In this document: positions 51,631 through 60,823 of the stretch, in pieces
Layout of the letters: each line of letters opens with the position of its first letter
Position numbering within the stretch: position 1 is the stretch's first letter
Notes under the pieces: generated by a model
What the model was told of the DNA's origin: nothing
What the model saw: only the letters and a program-made list of their open reading frames with translations
Database searches by the model: none
Source: Streptomyces abyssalis
GTDB taxonomy: Bacteria; Actinomycetota; Actinomycetes; Streptomycetales; Streptomycetaceae
Length of the DNA: 64,000 bases
NCBI RefSeq assembly: GCF_001751365.1
Contig: NZ_LJGT01000041.1
Location: 242,208 to 306,207 of the forward strand
Reading direction: 5' to 3'
Translations under genes and position numbers: made by a program

Positions 51631-51653
51631 GTGTCGGCTCGGCAATCTAGACT
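51631..51653 (+). promoter_or_regulatory. Possible PafBC-type (RecA-NDp) promoter of pcrA
   Basis: GTGTCGGCT (51631-51639), 8 bases, TAGACT (51648-51653). This is an imperfect match to TTGTCRGTG-N8-TANNNT. TAGACT is 9 bases before the pcrA start codon, so the message has almost no leader. Direct repeats of GGTGTCGGAGCG lie just upstream. Confidence 0.45.
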
Positions 51654-51662
51654 TCTCCGACG

Positions 51663-54239
51663 ATGAGCAGCCTCTTCGACGACAGCTTTCTCGCCCACCT
51701 CGCACCCGTGCGCGCGCAGGACGACTCCTCCGGACAGGACGGCCCAACTGACCCCGGCGGGCCCGCTGGGAGCACGCCCCCCGGTGCCGCCGGGGGGACT
51801 CCCGTCCAGGCCGAAGGCTCCGGGGGAGGGGGCTCGGCCTCGTACCACAGGGGCGGCTCGCCTCGTACGGTCCTCGACGCGGCGGCGCTGCTGGAGGAGA
51901 TGAACGAGGCGCAGCGGGCGGCCGTCGTGCACACCGGTTCGCCGCTGCTGATCGTCGCGGGTGCCGGCTCGGGCAAGACCCGTGTGCTCACTCACCGCAT
52001 CGCGTATCTCCTCGCCGCACGCCGTGTGCACCCCGGACAGATCCTCGCCATCACCTTCACCAACAAGGCGGCGGGCGAGATGCGGGAGCGCGTGGAGGAG
52101 CTGGTCGGGCCGCGCGCGCAGTCGATGTGGGTGTCCACCTTCCACAGCGCGTGCGTACGCATCCTGCGCCGCGAGAGCAAGAAGCTCGGCTTCACCTCGT
52201 CCTTCTCGATCTACGACGCGGCGGACTCCAAGCGGCTGATGGCGCTGGTCTGCCGGGACCTCGACCTGGACCCGAAGCGGTATCCGCCGAAGGCGTTCAG
52301 CGCGAAGATCTCCAACTTGAAGAACGAGCTGATCGACGAGGAGGACTTCGCGGGGCAGGCCTCGGACAACTATGAGAAAACTCTCGCCGAGGCGTACACG
52401 ATGTACCAGGCGCGGCTGCGTGAGGCCAACGCCCTGGACTTCGACGACATCATCATGACGACCGTCCATCTCCTCCAGGCGTTCCCGGATGTCGCCGAGC
52501 ACTACCGGCGCCGCTTCCGGCACGTCCTCGTCGACGAGTACCAGGACACCAACCACGCCCAGTACATGCTGGTGCGCGAGCTCGTCGGCACCGGCGAGGC
52601 GTCGGGCGCCGGGCAGGGACACGAGCCGGAGGAAGACGGCGAAGCGGAAGAAGGCGGCAGCCCGGTCCCGGAGCGCGCCGAGCTGTGTGTCGTAGGCGAC
52701 GCCGACCAGTCCATCTACGCCTTCCGCGGTGCCACCATCCGCAACATCCTCCAATTCGAGGAGGACTATCCGGACGCCACGACGATCCTCCTCGAACAGA
52801 ACTACCGCTCCACGCAGACGATCCTGAGCGCCGCCAACGCCGTCATCGAGCGGAACGAGAACCGGCGCCCGAAGAACCTGTGGACGGAGTCCGGTGCCGG
52901 CGCCCGCATCACGGGCTACGTCTCGGACACCGAGCACGACGAGGCGCAGTTCGTCGCCGACGAGATCGACCGGCTCACCGACGACGGCGAGGCCAGGGCG
53001 GGGGACGTCGCGGTCTTCTACCGCACCAACGCCCAGTCGCGTGTCTTCGAAGAGGTCTTCATCCGCGTCGGGCTGCCGTACAAGGTCGTCGGCGGTGTCC
53101 GCTTCTACGAGCGCCGCGAAGTGCGTGACGTACTGGCGTATCTGCGGGTCCTGGCCAATCCGGAGGACTCGGTGCCGCTGCGCCGCATCCTCAACGTGCC
53201 CAAGCGCGGCATCGGCGACCGCGCCGAGGCGATGATCGAAGCGCTCGCGCTGCGCGAGAAGATCAGCTTCCCGCAGGCACTCGCCCGCGTCGACGAGGCG
53301 TACGGGATGGCCGCCCGCTCGGCCAACGCGGTGCGCCGCTTCAACGTGCTCATGGAGGAGCTGCGGACGGTCGTCGAGTCGGGCGCCGGGCCCGCGACCG
53401 TGCTGGAGGCGGTGCTGGAGCAGACGGGCTACCTCGCGGAGCTGCAGTCCTCGACGGACCCGCAGGACGAGACGCGCGTGGAGAACCTGCAGGAACTGGC
53501 CGCCGTGGCCCTGGAGTTCGAGCAGGAGCGAGGCGAGGACGAGCCCGGCACGCTCGCCGACTTCCTGGAGCAGGTCGCTCTCGTCGCGGACTCCGACCAG
53601 ATCCCTGACGAAGAGGCGGGGGAGGAGAGCGGCGTCATCACGCTGATGACGCTGCACACCGCCAAGGGCCTCGAGTTCCCCGTGGTCTTCCTCACGGGCA
53701 TGGAGGACGGCGTCTTCCCGCACATGCGGGCCCTCGGCCAGACCAAGGAGCTGGAGGAGGAGCGGCGGCTCGCGTACGTGGGCATCACGCGTGCGCGCAA
53801 GCGGCTGTATCTGACGCGCTCGGTGCTGCGGAGCGTGTGGGGGCAGCCCTCCTACAACCCGCCGTCCCGCTTCCTGGAGGAGATCCCCGACCACTACGTG
53901 GACTGGAAGCGCAGGGGACCGGCTGCCGGAGCCGGCGCCGGCGGCGGTGGCGGAATCGGTTCGGGCCTCGGGGCGTTCACGGCTCCCGGTGGCGCGGGAG
54001 CGGGCGCGGGTGGCGGCGCGCAGCGCCGTGGCGGGCCGAGCGGCTTCGCGACACGGCGTACGTCGGACCGTCCCGTCGTCTCGCTGTCGGCCGGGGACAG
54101 GGTCACGCACGACAGCTTCGGGCTCGGCACTGTCGTCGCGGTGAAGGGCAGCGGCGACAGTTCGGAGGCGACGATCGACTTCGGCGGGGAGAAGCCCAAG
54201 CGGCTGCTGCTGCGGTACGCGCCCGTGCAGAAGCTGTAA
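51663..54239 (+). CDS. pcrA: ATP-dependent DNA helicase PcrA/UvrD
   Basis: 858 residues, superfamily 1A. After a 75-residue disordered head come Q motif and Walker A (LNEAQR-like MNEAQRAAVVHTG, AGAGSGKTRVL), motif Ia (TFTNKAAGEM), motif II (VLVDEYQDTN), motif III (VVGDADQSIYAFRGA), motif IV (LLEQNYRST), motif V (VITLMTLHTAKGLEFPVVFL) and motif VI (EEERRLAYVGITRARKRL). The C-terminal DRVTHDSFGLGTVVAVKG is the RNA-polymerase-binding Tudor-like tail of PcrA. A 22-residue acidic insertion (HEPEEDGEAEEGG region) interrupts before motif III. Role: DNA repair and removal of blocked complexes. Start ATG 51663, nearly leaderless. Confidence 0.97.
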   Translation: MSSLFDDSFLAHLAPVRAQDDSSGQDGPTDPGGPAGSTPPGAAGGTPVQAEGSGGGGSASYHRGGSPRTVLDAAALLEEMNEAQRAAVVHTGSPLLIVAGAGSGKTRVLTHRIAYLLAARRVHPGQILAITFTNKAAGEMRERVEELVGPRAQSMWVSTFHSACVRILRRESKKLGFTSSFSIYDAADSKRLMALVCRDLDLDPKRYPPKAFSAKISNLKNELIDEEDFAGQASDNYEKTLAEAYTMYQARLREANALDFDDIIMTTVHLLQAFPDVAEHYRRRFRHVLVDEYQDTNHAQYMLVRELVGTGEASGAGQGHEPEEDGEAEEGGSPVPERAELCVVGDADQSIYAFRGATIRNILQFEEDYPDATTILLEQNYRSTQTILSAANAVIERNENRRPKNLWTESGAGARITGYVSDTEHDEAQFVADEIDRLTDDGEARAGDVAVFYRTNAQSRVFEEVFIRVGLPYKVVGGVRFYERREVRDVLAYLRVLANPEDSVPLRRILNVPKRGIGDRAEAMIEALALREKISFPQALARVDEAYGMAARSANAVRRFNVLMEELRTVVESGAGPATVLEAVLEQTGYLAELQSSTDPQDETRVENLQELAAVALEFEQERGEDEPGTLADFLEQVALVADSDQIPDEEAGEESGVITLMTLHTAKGLEFPVVFLTGMEDGVFPHMRALGQTKELEEERRLAYVGITRARKRLYLTRSVLRSVWGQPSYNPPSRFLEEIPDHYVDWKRRGPAAGAGAGGGGGIGSGLGAFTAPGGAGAGAGGGAQRRGGPSGFATRRTSDRPVVSLSAGDRVTHDSFGLGTVVAVKGSGDSSEATIDFGGEKPKRLLLRYAPVQKL

Positions 54240-54307
54240 CCGGCTGCGGCGCGAGGCGGGCAGCGGGTCGCTGTGCCGCCTTCGCGGGTGCAGGGCTGCC
54301 GTACGTC

Positions 54308-56020
54308 CTAGTTCGGCTCCAGGCCCTTGCCGCGCAGCCAGGGGAGCGGGTCGATGGCCTCGCCGCCGCCCGGATGCACCTCGAAGTGCAGGTGCGGGCC
54401 TGTGGAGTTGCCCGAGGTGCCGGAGTAGCCGATGGTGTCGCCGGCTTTGACCTGACCGGCGCGGATCTTGGTGCTGCTCAGGTGGCAGTACCAGGTCTCG
54501 GTGCCGTCGGGCGCGGTCACCACGGCCATGTTGCCGAAGGACACGTCGTACTTGGTGGTGACGGTGCCGTCGGTGGCCGCCATCACGGGGGTGCCCTCGC
54601 TGACGGGGAAGTCGATCCCCGTGTGGACGGACATCCAGTTGAGACCGGCCTGGCCGTAAGTGGCGCTGAGACCGTGCTCCTTGACGGGGAGCGCGAACTT
54701 CGGGCGCAGCGCCTCCTTGCGGGCGGCCTCCTTCGCCTTGCGTTTGCGCTCCGCCTCCTGACGGGCCTGCAGGTCGAGGCGTTCCTGCGTACGGCTGGCC
54801 CGGTCGGCGAAGTCGTCGGCGTCGGCGGAGAGTCCGGCGAGCTGGGTGTCGAGCTTCTTGTTGGCGGGCTTGACCGGGACGTCGGCGGAGGCCTGCGTCG
54901 TCGTGTCATCCTGCGGGGCGGTCGTGACGGACGCCGCCGCCGCGGCTGCCACGCCCATCACGGCGACGGACGGGACCGCGACGGTGAGCAGTGCTGAACG
55001 CCTGGGCCTGGGGGAGCGTCGCCGGCCGGGGAGGTTCGCGACCGTGAGGTCCTGCTTCTGGCGGATCCGGGGGACACCCAGGCCGGCCGGGGCGTCGGGG
55101 CCGTAGTCGGTCTCGGCGTCGCCGGGAGCGTGCAGGCCGTCGTCGGCGTGTGCGGGGGAGTCCGCGCCGTAGGCGTCGTATTCGTCGTAGCCGTCGTACG
55201 TGGCGTGTGAGTCGAATCCGTCGTACGTGTCGAAGGCCGGGAGCGCCGCCGTGGCGTCGGGCGCACCGGCGTGCGCGAACGCGCCTTCGTCGTACGGGAG
55301 TTGCTGGTCGAGGGCGGCGTACGTCTCGGTGGCCCCGGGATCGTAGCTGTCCAGGGACTCGTACGCCTCGTGAGCCTCGAAGGTGCCCGCCGCGGCACCG
55401 TCATGGCCCTGGGCGGCGGCCGTCTGGTCGTAACCGTAGGCGTTCCAGGTGCCGTTGGCGTCCTGGGAGTCCCACTGACCTCCGGTCTCCCACTGCCCGT
55501 TCTCCCACTGGGAGGCGTCCCACTGGGAGGTGTCCCACTGGCCGCCGTTGTCCCAGCCGAAGTCCGCCTGGCCCGGGCCGGTTCCGTCGGCGACGTCGGC
55601 GGTGTGCGGGAACCCGGCGTTCGACCAGGCGGCGTCCGTGTCGTACGTGCCGGTGTCGTAACCGACGGTCGCGTAGGTGCCGCTGTCGTAAGCACCCGCG
55701 GTGTAACCGGTGTCGTACGTGCCGACGTGGCCTGAGTAGGCGTCGTAGGTGCCGCTCGTCCAGGCGCCGCCGTCGGTCGCCGCGTCCGAGCCGGGCATCG
55801 AACCGAAGAGCGGGTCCTGGTCGTAGGAGTCGTAGGCGAAGCCGTGGTGGTCGAAGCTGCCTGTGGAGTAACCGTCGTACGCGGCCTGTTGGCCGTGGCC
55901 CTGCTGTGTGTAGATGCCGTGCGCCGGGTGCTCGTACTGTCCGGCGCCGGGGGCCGCGTACGAGAAGCCGGGAGAGGTATCGGCCGGGAATGAGCTTCCC
56001 GACGGGTGACCTTCGTTCAC
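54308..56020 (-). CDS. M23-family peptidase with long disordered cytoplasmic tail
   Basis: 570 residues. The C-terminal 130 residues are an M23 (LytM) domain: SVHTGIDFPVSEGTPVMAA, YCHLSST and GPHLHFEVHPGG, with the zinc ligands present, so a cell-wall endopeptidase. Before it lies a coiled coil (SRTQERLDLQARQEAERKR) and one membrane helix (about 343-369; LLTVAVPSVAVMGVAAAAAAS). The first 340 residues are inside the cell and low in complexity: Tyr, Asp, Gly, Trp-rich with repeats such as GQWDTSQWDASQWENGQW and YDTGTYDT. This tail is far longer than usual. Start GTG 56020 with AGAGAAG upstream. Confidence 0.9.
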   Translation of the reverse strand: MNEGHPSGSSFPADTSPGFSYAAPGAGQYEHPAHGIYTQQGHGQQAAYDGYSTGSFDHHGFAYDSYDQDPLFGSMPGSDAATDGGAWTSGTYDAYSGHVGTYDTGYTAGAYDSGTYATVGYDTGTYDTDAAWSNAGFPHTADVADGTGPGQADFGWDNGGQWDTSQWDASQWENGQWETGGQWDSQDANGTWNAYGYDQTAAAQGHDGAAAGTFEAHEAYESLDSYDPGATETYAALDQQLPYDEGAFAHAGAPDATAALPAFDTYDGFDSHATYDGYDEYDAYGADSPAHADDGLHAPGDAETDYGPDAPAGLGVPRIRQKQDLTVANLPGRRRSPRPRRSALLTVAVPSVAVMGVAAAAAASVTTAPQDDTTTQASADVPVKPANKKLDTQLAGLSADADDFADRASRTQERLDLQARQEAERKRKAKEAARKEALRPKFALPVKEHGLSATYGQAGLNWMSVHTGIDFPVSEGTPVMAATDGTVTTKYDVSFGNMAVVTAPDGTETWYCHLSSTKIRAGQVKAGDTIGYSGTSGNSTGPHLHFEVHPGGGEAIDPLPWLRGKGLEPN

Positions 56021-56712
56021 CACCAACTTCTCTTTCGCCTCGACAGCAAGGGCGGAGCAGTGCGGTGACTGTACCCGGCGGTACGTGAGGACGACAATCT
56101 TCAACAGGTTTTAGGGATCGGAGAAACGGGCATTCGGTCGCCTTTCGGGGTCCTACGAACCCGTATTTGGCCTGGCGTTCGATGAATGTTCGACAACTAG
56201 TGGGGGTCGGGTGGGACCGGGAGACGGATGAGGGGCTCCGGTCGCCGCTGTCGATGTGCCCCAACTGCGGTGCGGATTGCGGCTGATGCGAGCGGAAACG
56301 TCAAGACGTGTCCATGTGCGGCTGGGATGGGGCGTTTTGGCCGGAACGCGGTACGGGGACCGATCCGATTCCTGCCGGAGCGGGAGCCGTGGGTGGGAGG
56401 TCGGAGCCGGAGCCGGAGCCGGAGGTGTGGGGCGGGGGCCGGAGCCCGGGGGTGTGGGCCGGAGCCGGGGAACCGGGGTGCGGGGACGGCCGGGAAGGAA
56501 CGGGCGCTGCCCCGGGGCGTCGCCGCCGTGTGATTTCGCCCTCCCTTCACGAGCGGAAGCGCCCGGGTGCGGGATGCTGGGGATAACGTTCGTTCACTCC
56601 GGCAGCCGCGGACGGCCTTCGCGGATGACGAAGGGCCGTCGTGGAACCAGCCCGAAGTGGGGGCACCTCCCACGCCGCCAGGCGTGAGGGGACCGTCGAG
56701 ATGGAGGCAGTG
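56021..56712. other. Gene-free divergent region with G-rich tract
   Basis: 692 bp without a credible gene. An AT-richer part (about 56085-56210) has TTCGA repeats (TTCGATGAATGTTCGA) and is the likely promoter side of the M23 gene. 56385-56500 on the plus strand is a G-rich tract with four GGAGCC copies and the run GGGG-AACC-GGGG-TGC-GGGG-ACGGCC-GGG (56467-56494), able to form a G-quadruplex. Confidence 0.6.
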
Positions 56713-57123
56713 ATGAGTGTGTCGGGTCCGATCCGCGTGGTGGTCGCCAAGCCGGGGCTCGACGGTCATGACCGCGGGGCCAAGGTCATCGCGAGGGCGC
56801 TGCGTGACGCGGGCATGGAGGTCATCTACACCGGGCTGCACCAGACGCCGGAGCAGATCGTGGACACCGCGATCCAGGAGGACGCCGAGGCGATCGGCCT
56901 GTCCATCCTCTCCGGCGCCCACAACACGCTCTTCGCGAAGGTGCTTGAGCTGCTGCGTGAGCGGGACGCGGAGGACATCAAGGTCTTCGGCGGAGGCATC
57001 ATCCCCGAGGACGACATCGCCCCTCTGAAGGCGAGCGGTGTGGCCGAGATCTTCACCCCGGGTGCGACGACGAACGAGGTCGTCGAATGGATCAGGGCCA
57101 ACGTCGGACGCCTGGCTGCCTGA
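56713..57123 (+). CDS. icmB: Coenzyme B12-binding small subunit of isobutyryl-/methylmalonyl-CoA mutase type
   Basis: 136 residues, the length of IcmB of S. cinnamonensis. The base-off, His-on B12 signature DGHDRGAKVIARALRDAGMEV is present, followed by LSILSGAHNTLF and FGGGIIPEDD, the Rossmann-like cobalamin fold. It works with a large catalytic subunit (IcmA) encoded elsewhere to rearrange isobutyryl-CoA and n-butyryl-CoA, feeding polyketide precursors. I start at ATG 56713 (MSVSGPIRVVV) with GGAGG 5 bp upstream. Placed as in S. coelicolor. Confidence 0.92.
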   Translation: MSVSGPIRVVVAKPGLDGHDRGAKVIARALRDAGMEVIYTGLHQTPEQIVDTAIQEDAEAIGLSILSGAHNTLFAKVLELLRERDAEDIKVFGGGIIPEDDIAPLKASGVAEIFTPGATTNEVVEWIRANVGRLAA

Positions 57124-57200
57124 CCCCACCGTCACCGCTGTCGGCCGGCCGCTGCCCGCCGTTCGCGTCGGCTTCCTCGTCGCTCCGCCGTGCCCGCCCT

Positions 57201-58991
57201 CTACTCCCGCTGCTCCCGGACCGCGTCTTCTGCGTCTCCTGCTTCCCCCGCGGGTTCCGTGGTTTCAGCAGGTTCCGCTCCGCGCAGTTCGGCGTGCATC
57301 GTCGCGCGCAGTCGCAGAGTCGCCACGAGGCGCTGGAACGACTCCGCCCAGTAGGCCCCCGCACCGGGCGAACCTCCTTCCGGCTCGTCCGGCACCGCCG
57401 CCAGCGGCTCCAGCCGCGCGGCGTCGCAGGGCGGGAGGCAGCGCTCGGCCAGGCCCAGGACACCGCTGAAGCTCCACGGATAGCTGCCGGCGTCCCGCGC
57501 GATCTCCAGGGCGTCCACAACGGCCCTGCCCAGCGGCTCGTCCCACGGCACCTCGCACATTCCGAGCACACGGAAGGCGTCCGACAGGCCGTGTGCCTCG
57601 ATGAAACCCGCGGCCCACGCGGCGCGTTCCCCCGCTGGAAGCACGGCGACGAGCCTGGCCGCATCCCCTGCCCCCTCCGGGGGCAGCGACGTGGGCTGCC
57701 CGATCAGCGCCCGTGCCCACTCCGCGTCGCGCTGCCGCACCGCGGCACGGCACCAGGCTGCGTGCAGATCCTGTTTCCAGTCGTCGGCGACGGGGAGACC
57801 CACGATCTCCTGCGGGCTGCGCCCCCCGAACTGGCCGGACCACGCCGACAGCGGCGCCGCCTCCACCAACTGGCCCAGCCACCACGCCCGTTCGCCCCGG
57901 CCCGCGGGCGGCCTGGGCACCACGCCGTCGCGCTGCATGCCGGCGTCGCACTCGTGCGGAGCCTCGACCGCTATGCGCGGCGTCGTCGCGAGAGGGTCCT
58001 GCGTGACGTACGTACGGGCACGGGCCGCCATGCGGCCGGCGAGCGCGGAACCGGGCAGAGTGCTGAGCAGCTCGGCAGCGGTCGCACGCACCGTGCGGGA
58101 GCGGTCGCTGAGCGCCTGTTCGAGAAAGTCCTCGTCGGAGGGGCAGAGGCCTTCGCGCAAGGAGTCGAGGAACATCAGCCTGTCCTCGGCCCGCTCCGTC
58201 GCCCAGGTGCCGGCGAGCAGGGCGAGCCCGGCCGCGCGGTCCCGGCGGCGCAGCGAGGAGAGCAGGGCGACGCGCTCCGCGAACAGGCCCTCGTCCCAGA
58301 GCCGTCCGGCCTCCCGGAGCCGTCCGGCCTCGGCCTCCGGGACCGCTGTGTGCTCCGGGCCGGCCTCGGCCTCCGGCGAGTCCTGGCCCGGCTGCCCTTC
58401 CGTGGCGGGGGCAGAGGCAGGGTGCTGCGCCACGTGCGGCACGGTGTTGCGCAGCGCGAACCTCCACTCCGGATTGAGCCGCGCCAGCCACAGCGCTCGG
58501 GGCCCCGCGAACGCCAGCGCCTCCGCGCGGAGGCCGGTGCGGGCACGGGCGGCATCCAGCAGCGCGGGCAGCTGTGCGTCCGGCGCGCGGTACCCGTGCC
58601 CGTTGGCCGCGGACAGCCACTGCGGCAGCAGCTCGGTCAGGTCGGGAGCCGTGCTCCGCCGTCCGCCCGCGGTCCCCGTCCCCGTCCCCGTGTCCGCCGC
58701 GCGCCCGGCGAGCAGCATCGCCAGCCTTCGCGCGGCCGGGGCGGGCAGCGCGGGCCGCGCATCCAGGGGTGCGGGCTCGGGGCGGGGACCAGCGGACGCG
58801 GGCAGCAGACCGGCACGGTGGCGGACGGTTTCCACCGCCGCCGCATCCAGCAGGGCCGCGGGACTGCCGCCCGGTGGCGTGCGGCGCTCGCTGCCGAGCA
58901 GGGCGGCCGTGACGAGTTCCCCCCAGGTGGCTCCCGGGAACGCGGCCACGGGGGCCGGGGCCGCGTCGGCCGGGGTGGGTGTGGCGGTCAT
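57201..58991 (-). CDS. DUF5691-family protein of the SWIM/MoxR module
   Basis: 596 residues, rich in Ala, Leu and Trp, all helical in character, with heat-like repeats. Recognisable are WGELVTAALLGSERRTPPGG at the start, LLPQWLSAANGHGYRAP, WLARLNPEWRFAL, EDRLMFLDSLREGLCPSDED and LEQALSDRSRTVRATAAELL. I recall this as DUF5691, always linked to SWIM and MoxR genes. Function unknown; a scaffold or effector of the AAA+ system is inferred. ATG 58991 follows GGAGGGGGAGC. It follows the SWIM gene by 109 bp, same strand. Confidence 0.82.
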   Translation of the reverse strand: MTATPTPADAAPAPVAAFPGATWGELVTAALLGSERRTPPGGSPAALLDAAAVETVRHRAGLLPASAGPRPEPAPLDARPALPAPAARRLAMLLAGRAADTGTGTGTAGGRRSTAPDLTELLPQWLSAANGHGYRAPDAQLPALLDAARARTGLRAEALAFAGPRALWLARLNPEWRFALRNTVPHVAQHPASAPATEGQPGQDSPEAEAGPEHTAVPEAEAGRLREAGRLWDEGLFAERVALLSSLRRRDRAAGLALLAGTWATERAEDRLMFLDSLREGLCPSDEDFLEQALSDRSRTVRATAAELLSTLPGSALAGRMAARARTYVTQDPLATTPRIAVEAPHECDAGMQRDGVVPRPPAGRGERAWWLGQLVEAAPLSAWSGQFGGRSPQEIVGLPVADDWKQDLHAAWCRAAVRQRDAEWARALIGQPTSLPPEGAGDAARLVAVLPAGERAAWAAGFIEAHGLSDAFRVLGMCEVPWDEPLGRAVVDALEIARDAGSYPWSFSGVLGLAERCLPPCDAARLEPLAAVPDEPEGGSPGAGAYWAESFQRLVATLRLRATMHAELRGAEPAETTEPAGEAGDAEDAVREQRE

Positions 58992-59100
58992 CGCTCCCCC
59001 CTCCACCGGGCGGCTGCCCACCCGGAACGGAGCCGGGCGCGTACCCGGGGCCGCGCGTCTTCTCGCAGCTCTGCCGGTATTCCCGTGCGCAGCGTCGTAC

Positions 59101-60660
59101 TCACAGCGGCACCGCCTCTCCCTCGCTCCACGCCGTGTACGGGGCGAAGCCCCGGTGCCCGCACTCCCCGAAGACGGTCACGGGGCGGCCCCCCGATATC
59201 GCCGCGAGCCTCCACAGGGCCGTGGACGAAACGCCGGGCGCGACCGGAAGCGCGAACTCGCCGTCGGCGTCCGCCAGTTGACGAACGCCCTGGCCGCCGC
59301 CGGCGCCATCGCCGGGGCCCCCGCCGCGGTCACCACGACGGGTGACTCCGTGGCCCTCGTCGCACGGACCGAGTGCCGGGACGACACCGCTCAGCACCGC
59401 GGGCCAGGCGTCCAGCCAGGGGTCGTCACCCAGCGCCTGCCCGTAGGAGACCAGCGCGTCGGTCACCGTGCCCCCCTCGGGTACCGGGCCTGCGACAGCT
59501 GCGGCATACGTCTCGCCCAGCGCGGCGCGCAGCGGGCGCGCCCCCGGGTGATAGGCGAGCTCCGCGTCGGTCACCGAGCCCACGGGGAGGGTCTGTGCGT
59601 GCGTGCGGCTCCCCGCCGCGTACGAGAGCAGCATCGCCGGAAGCCCCGTACCGAGGCCGCGGAGCCATATGCGCCGGGCCGTCAGGCGCCCCTCCTCGGT
59701 GTCCCGCTGTGCAAGCACCAGCCACTCGTCCCGCACCTTCTCGGAGTCGGAGTCCGCGGACAGCAGCTCCGAGGAGTCCACCGTGAGGCCCGCTCTCGTA
59801 CGGACCGTCGCGGCGAGCGGCTCCGGCAGGCCGTCCAGCGCGAGGAGGCCCCGGTTCAGCAGATGGAGAAGCGCGCACTCCGACAGCAGCCGCGCGGGCC
59901 AGCCTCCGAAGCCCCCCTCGGCCTGCGCGGACGCCTGGCCGGACACCGGGACGGCGCCCAACTCCCGCACGCGTGCGGCCAGACCGGGAGCCTGCGCGTC
60001 GACCATCCGGGACGCCGTCTCCTCCCACTGCCCGCCGTCCTGCTCCGCGCCGGCGAGACCGCCGCGCAGCAGATCGCAGAGGCGTTCCTCGAGCTCCGTC
60101 GCGCCGGCCGTGACGCGCAGCATTCTCCGCCCGGCGCGGGCCCGGGCGGCCTTCCGGCCGGCTCGGCGTCCGCCGCCCGCGCGCCCGGCCCCCGCCGGGT
60201 CCGCGTCCCCGGAGCCTGCCCCGTCCGTCTCACCGGAGGCGGCGGCGCGGACGGCGCGCTCCCGGCGGCCGCTGAGCCACTCGCCGGCCCACTCAGGCGG
60301 CTGCCCGCCGGGCTGCGCGGGCTCACCGGCCCAGAGCAGCAGCAGCCCCAGCGCGTGCTTGCACGGGAACTTCCTGCTGGGGCAACTGCACTTGTATCCC
60401 GGCCCCTTCGGCCCGGCGAGAGGGCTGCCCGGGCCCTCCGCGCCCCCGGCGGGCCGCTGCCAGTCTCCGCCGAGATCCACCACCGTGCGGTACGGCGTGC
60501 GTCCGCTCCCCTCGCACAGACCCCACACGGCACCCGCGCCCGACCCCGCCTCCGACCACGGGCCCGGAGCGGAGAGTTTGCTGCCGGCTCGGCGCGACGC
60601 GTCGTCGGGAGCGAGCGCCAGCACCTCTTCCGCCGTCCAGCGGACCCCCTGTCCAGTCAT
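59101..60660 (-). CDS. SWIM zinc-finger protein
   Basis: 519 residues. The SWIM motif CxCxnCxH is clear: YKCSCPSRKFPCKHALGLLL at about 95-115. It begins TGQGVRWTAEEVLALAPDDA. SWIM fingers bind DNA or protein and mark DNA-repair and RAD51-linked factors in other organisms. The rest is helical and unassigned, with an Ala/Gly/Arg-rich linker (GRRAGRKAARARAGRR). ATG 60660 is leaderless: a perfect RecA-independent DNA-damage promoter ends 7 bases before it. First gene of the minus-strand half of the module. Confidence 0.88.
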   Translation of the reverse strand: MTGQGVRWTAEEVLALAPDDASRRAGSKLSAPGPWSEAGSGAGAVWGLCEGSGRTPYRTVVDLGGDWQRPAGGAEGPGSPLAGPKGPGYKCSCPSRKFPCKHALGLLLLWAGEPAQPGGQPPEWAGEWLSGRRERAVRAAASGETDGAGSGDADPAGAGRAGGGRRAGRKAARARAGRRMLRVTAGATELEERLCDLLRGGLAGAEQDGGQWEETASRMVDAQAPGLAARVRELGAVPVSGQASAQAEGGFGGWPARLLSECALLHLLNRGLLALDGLPEPLAATVRTRAGLTVDSSELLSADSDSEKVRDEWLVLAQRDTEEGRLTARRIWLRGLGTGLPAMLLSYAAGSRTHAQTLPVGSVTDAELAYHPGARPLRAALGETYAAAVAGPVPEGGTVTDALVSYGQALGDDPWLDAWPAVLSGVVPALGPCDEGHGVTRRGDRGGGPGDGAGGGQGVRQLADADGEFALPVAPGVSSTALWRLAAISGGRPVTVFGECGHRGFAPYTAWSEGEAVPL

Positions 60661-60667
60661 GGTCCCG

Positions 60668-60690
60668 ACCGTACGAGCCGCCACTGACAA
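60668..60690 (-). promoter_or_regulatory. PafBC-type DNA-damage promoter of the SWIM gene
   Basis: On the minus strand TTGTCAGTG (60690-60682), 8 bases, TACGGT (60673-60668), then 7 bases to the ATG. It matches TTGTCRGTG-N8-TANNNT, the promoter of the RecA-independent damage response of actinobacteria (RecA-NDp, activated by PafBC), at every fixed position. Confidence 0.8.
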
Positions 60691-60763
60691 TCGCCCCGAC
60701 GACCGTCGCCCACCGTGCGTCACGCAACCCTTCTCCGCAGCTCGGAGCGGGTGGACGAGGTGA

Positions 60764-60786
60764 CTGTCAGTGGTGGGGTGCAGGCT
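60764..60786 (+). promoter_or_regulatory. PafBC-like promoter of the MoxR gene
   Basis: CTGTCAGTG (60764-60772), 8 bases, CAGGCT (60781-60786): one mismatch in the -35 element and one in the -10. It lies 38 bases upstream of the moxR-type start and mirrors the perfect motif of the divergent SWIM gene 74 bp away. Confidence 0.6.
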
Positions 60787-60823
60787 GGTGAGCACGTCGA
60801 AGGCCATGTGTGGAGGGGGACTT

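Noticed and set aside
56160..56205. LexA (SOS) box in TTCGATGAATGTTCGA
   Set aside because: The two TTCGA are direct, not inverted, repeats with wrong spacing for TCGAAC-N4-GTTCGA.
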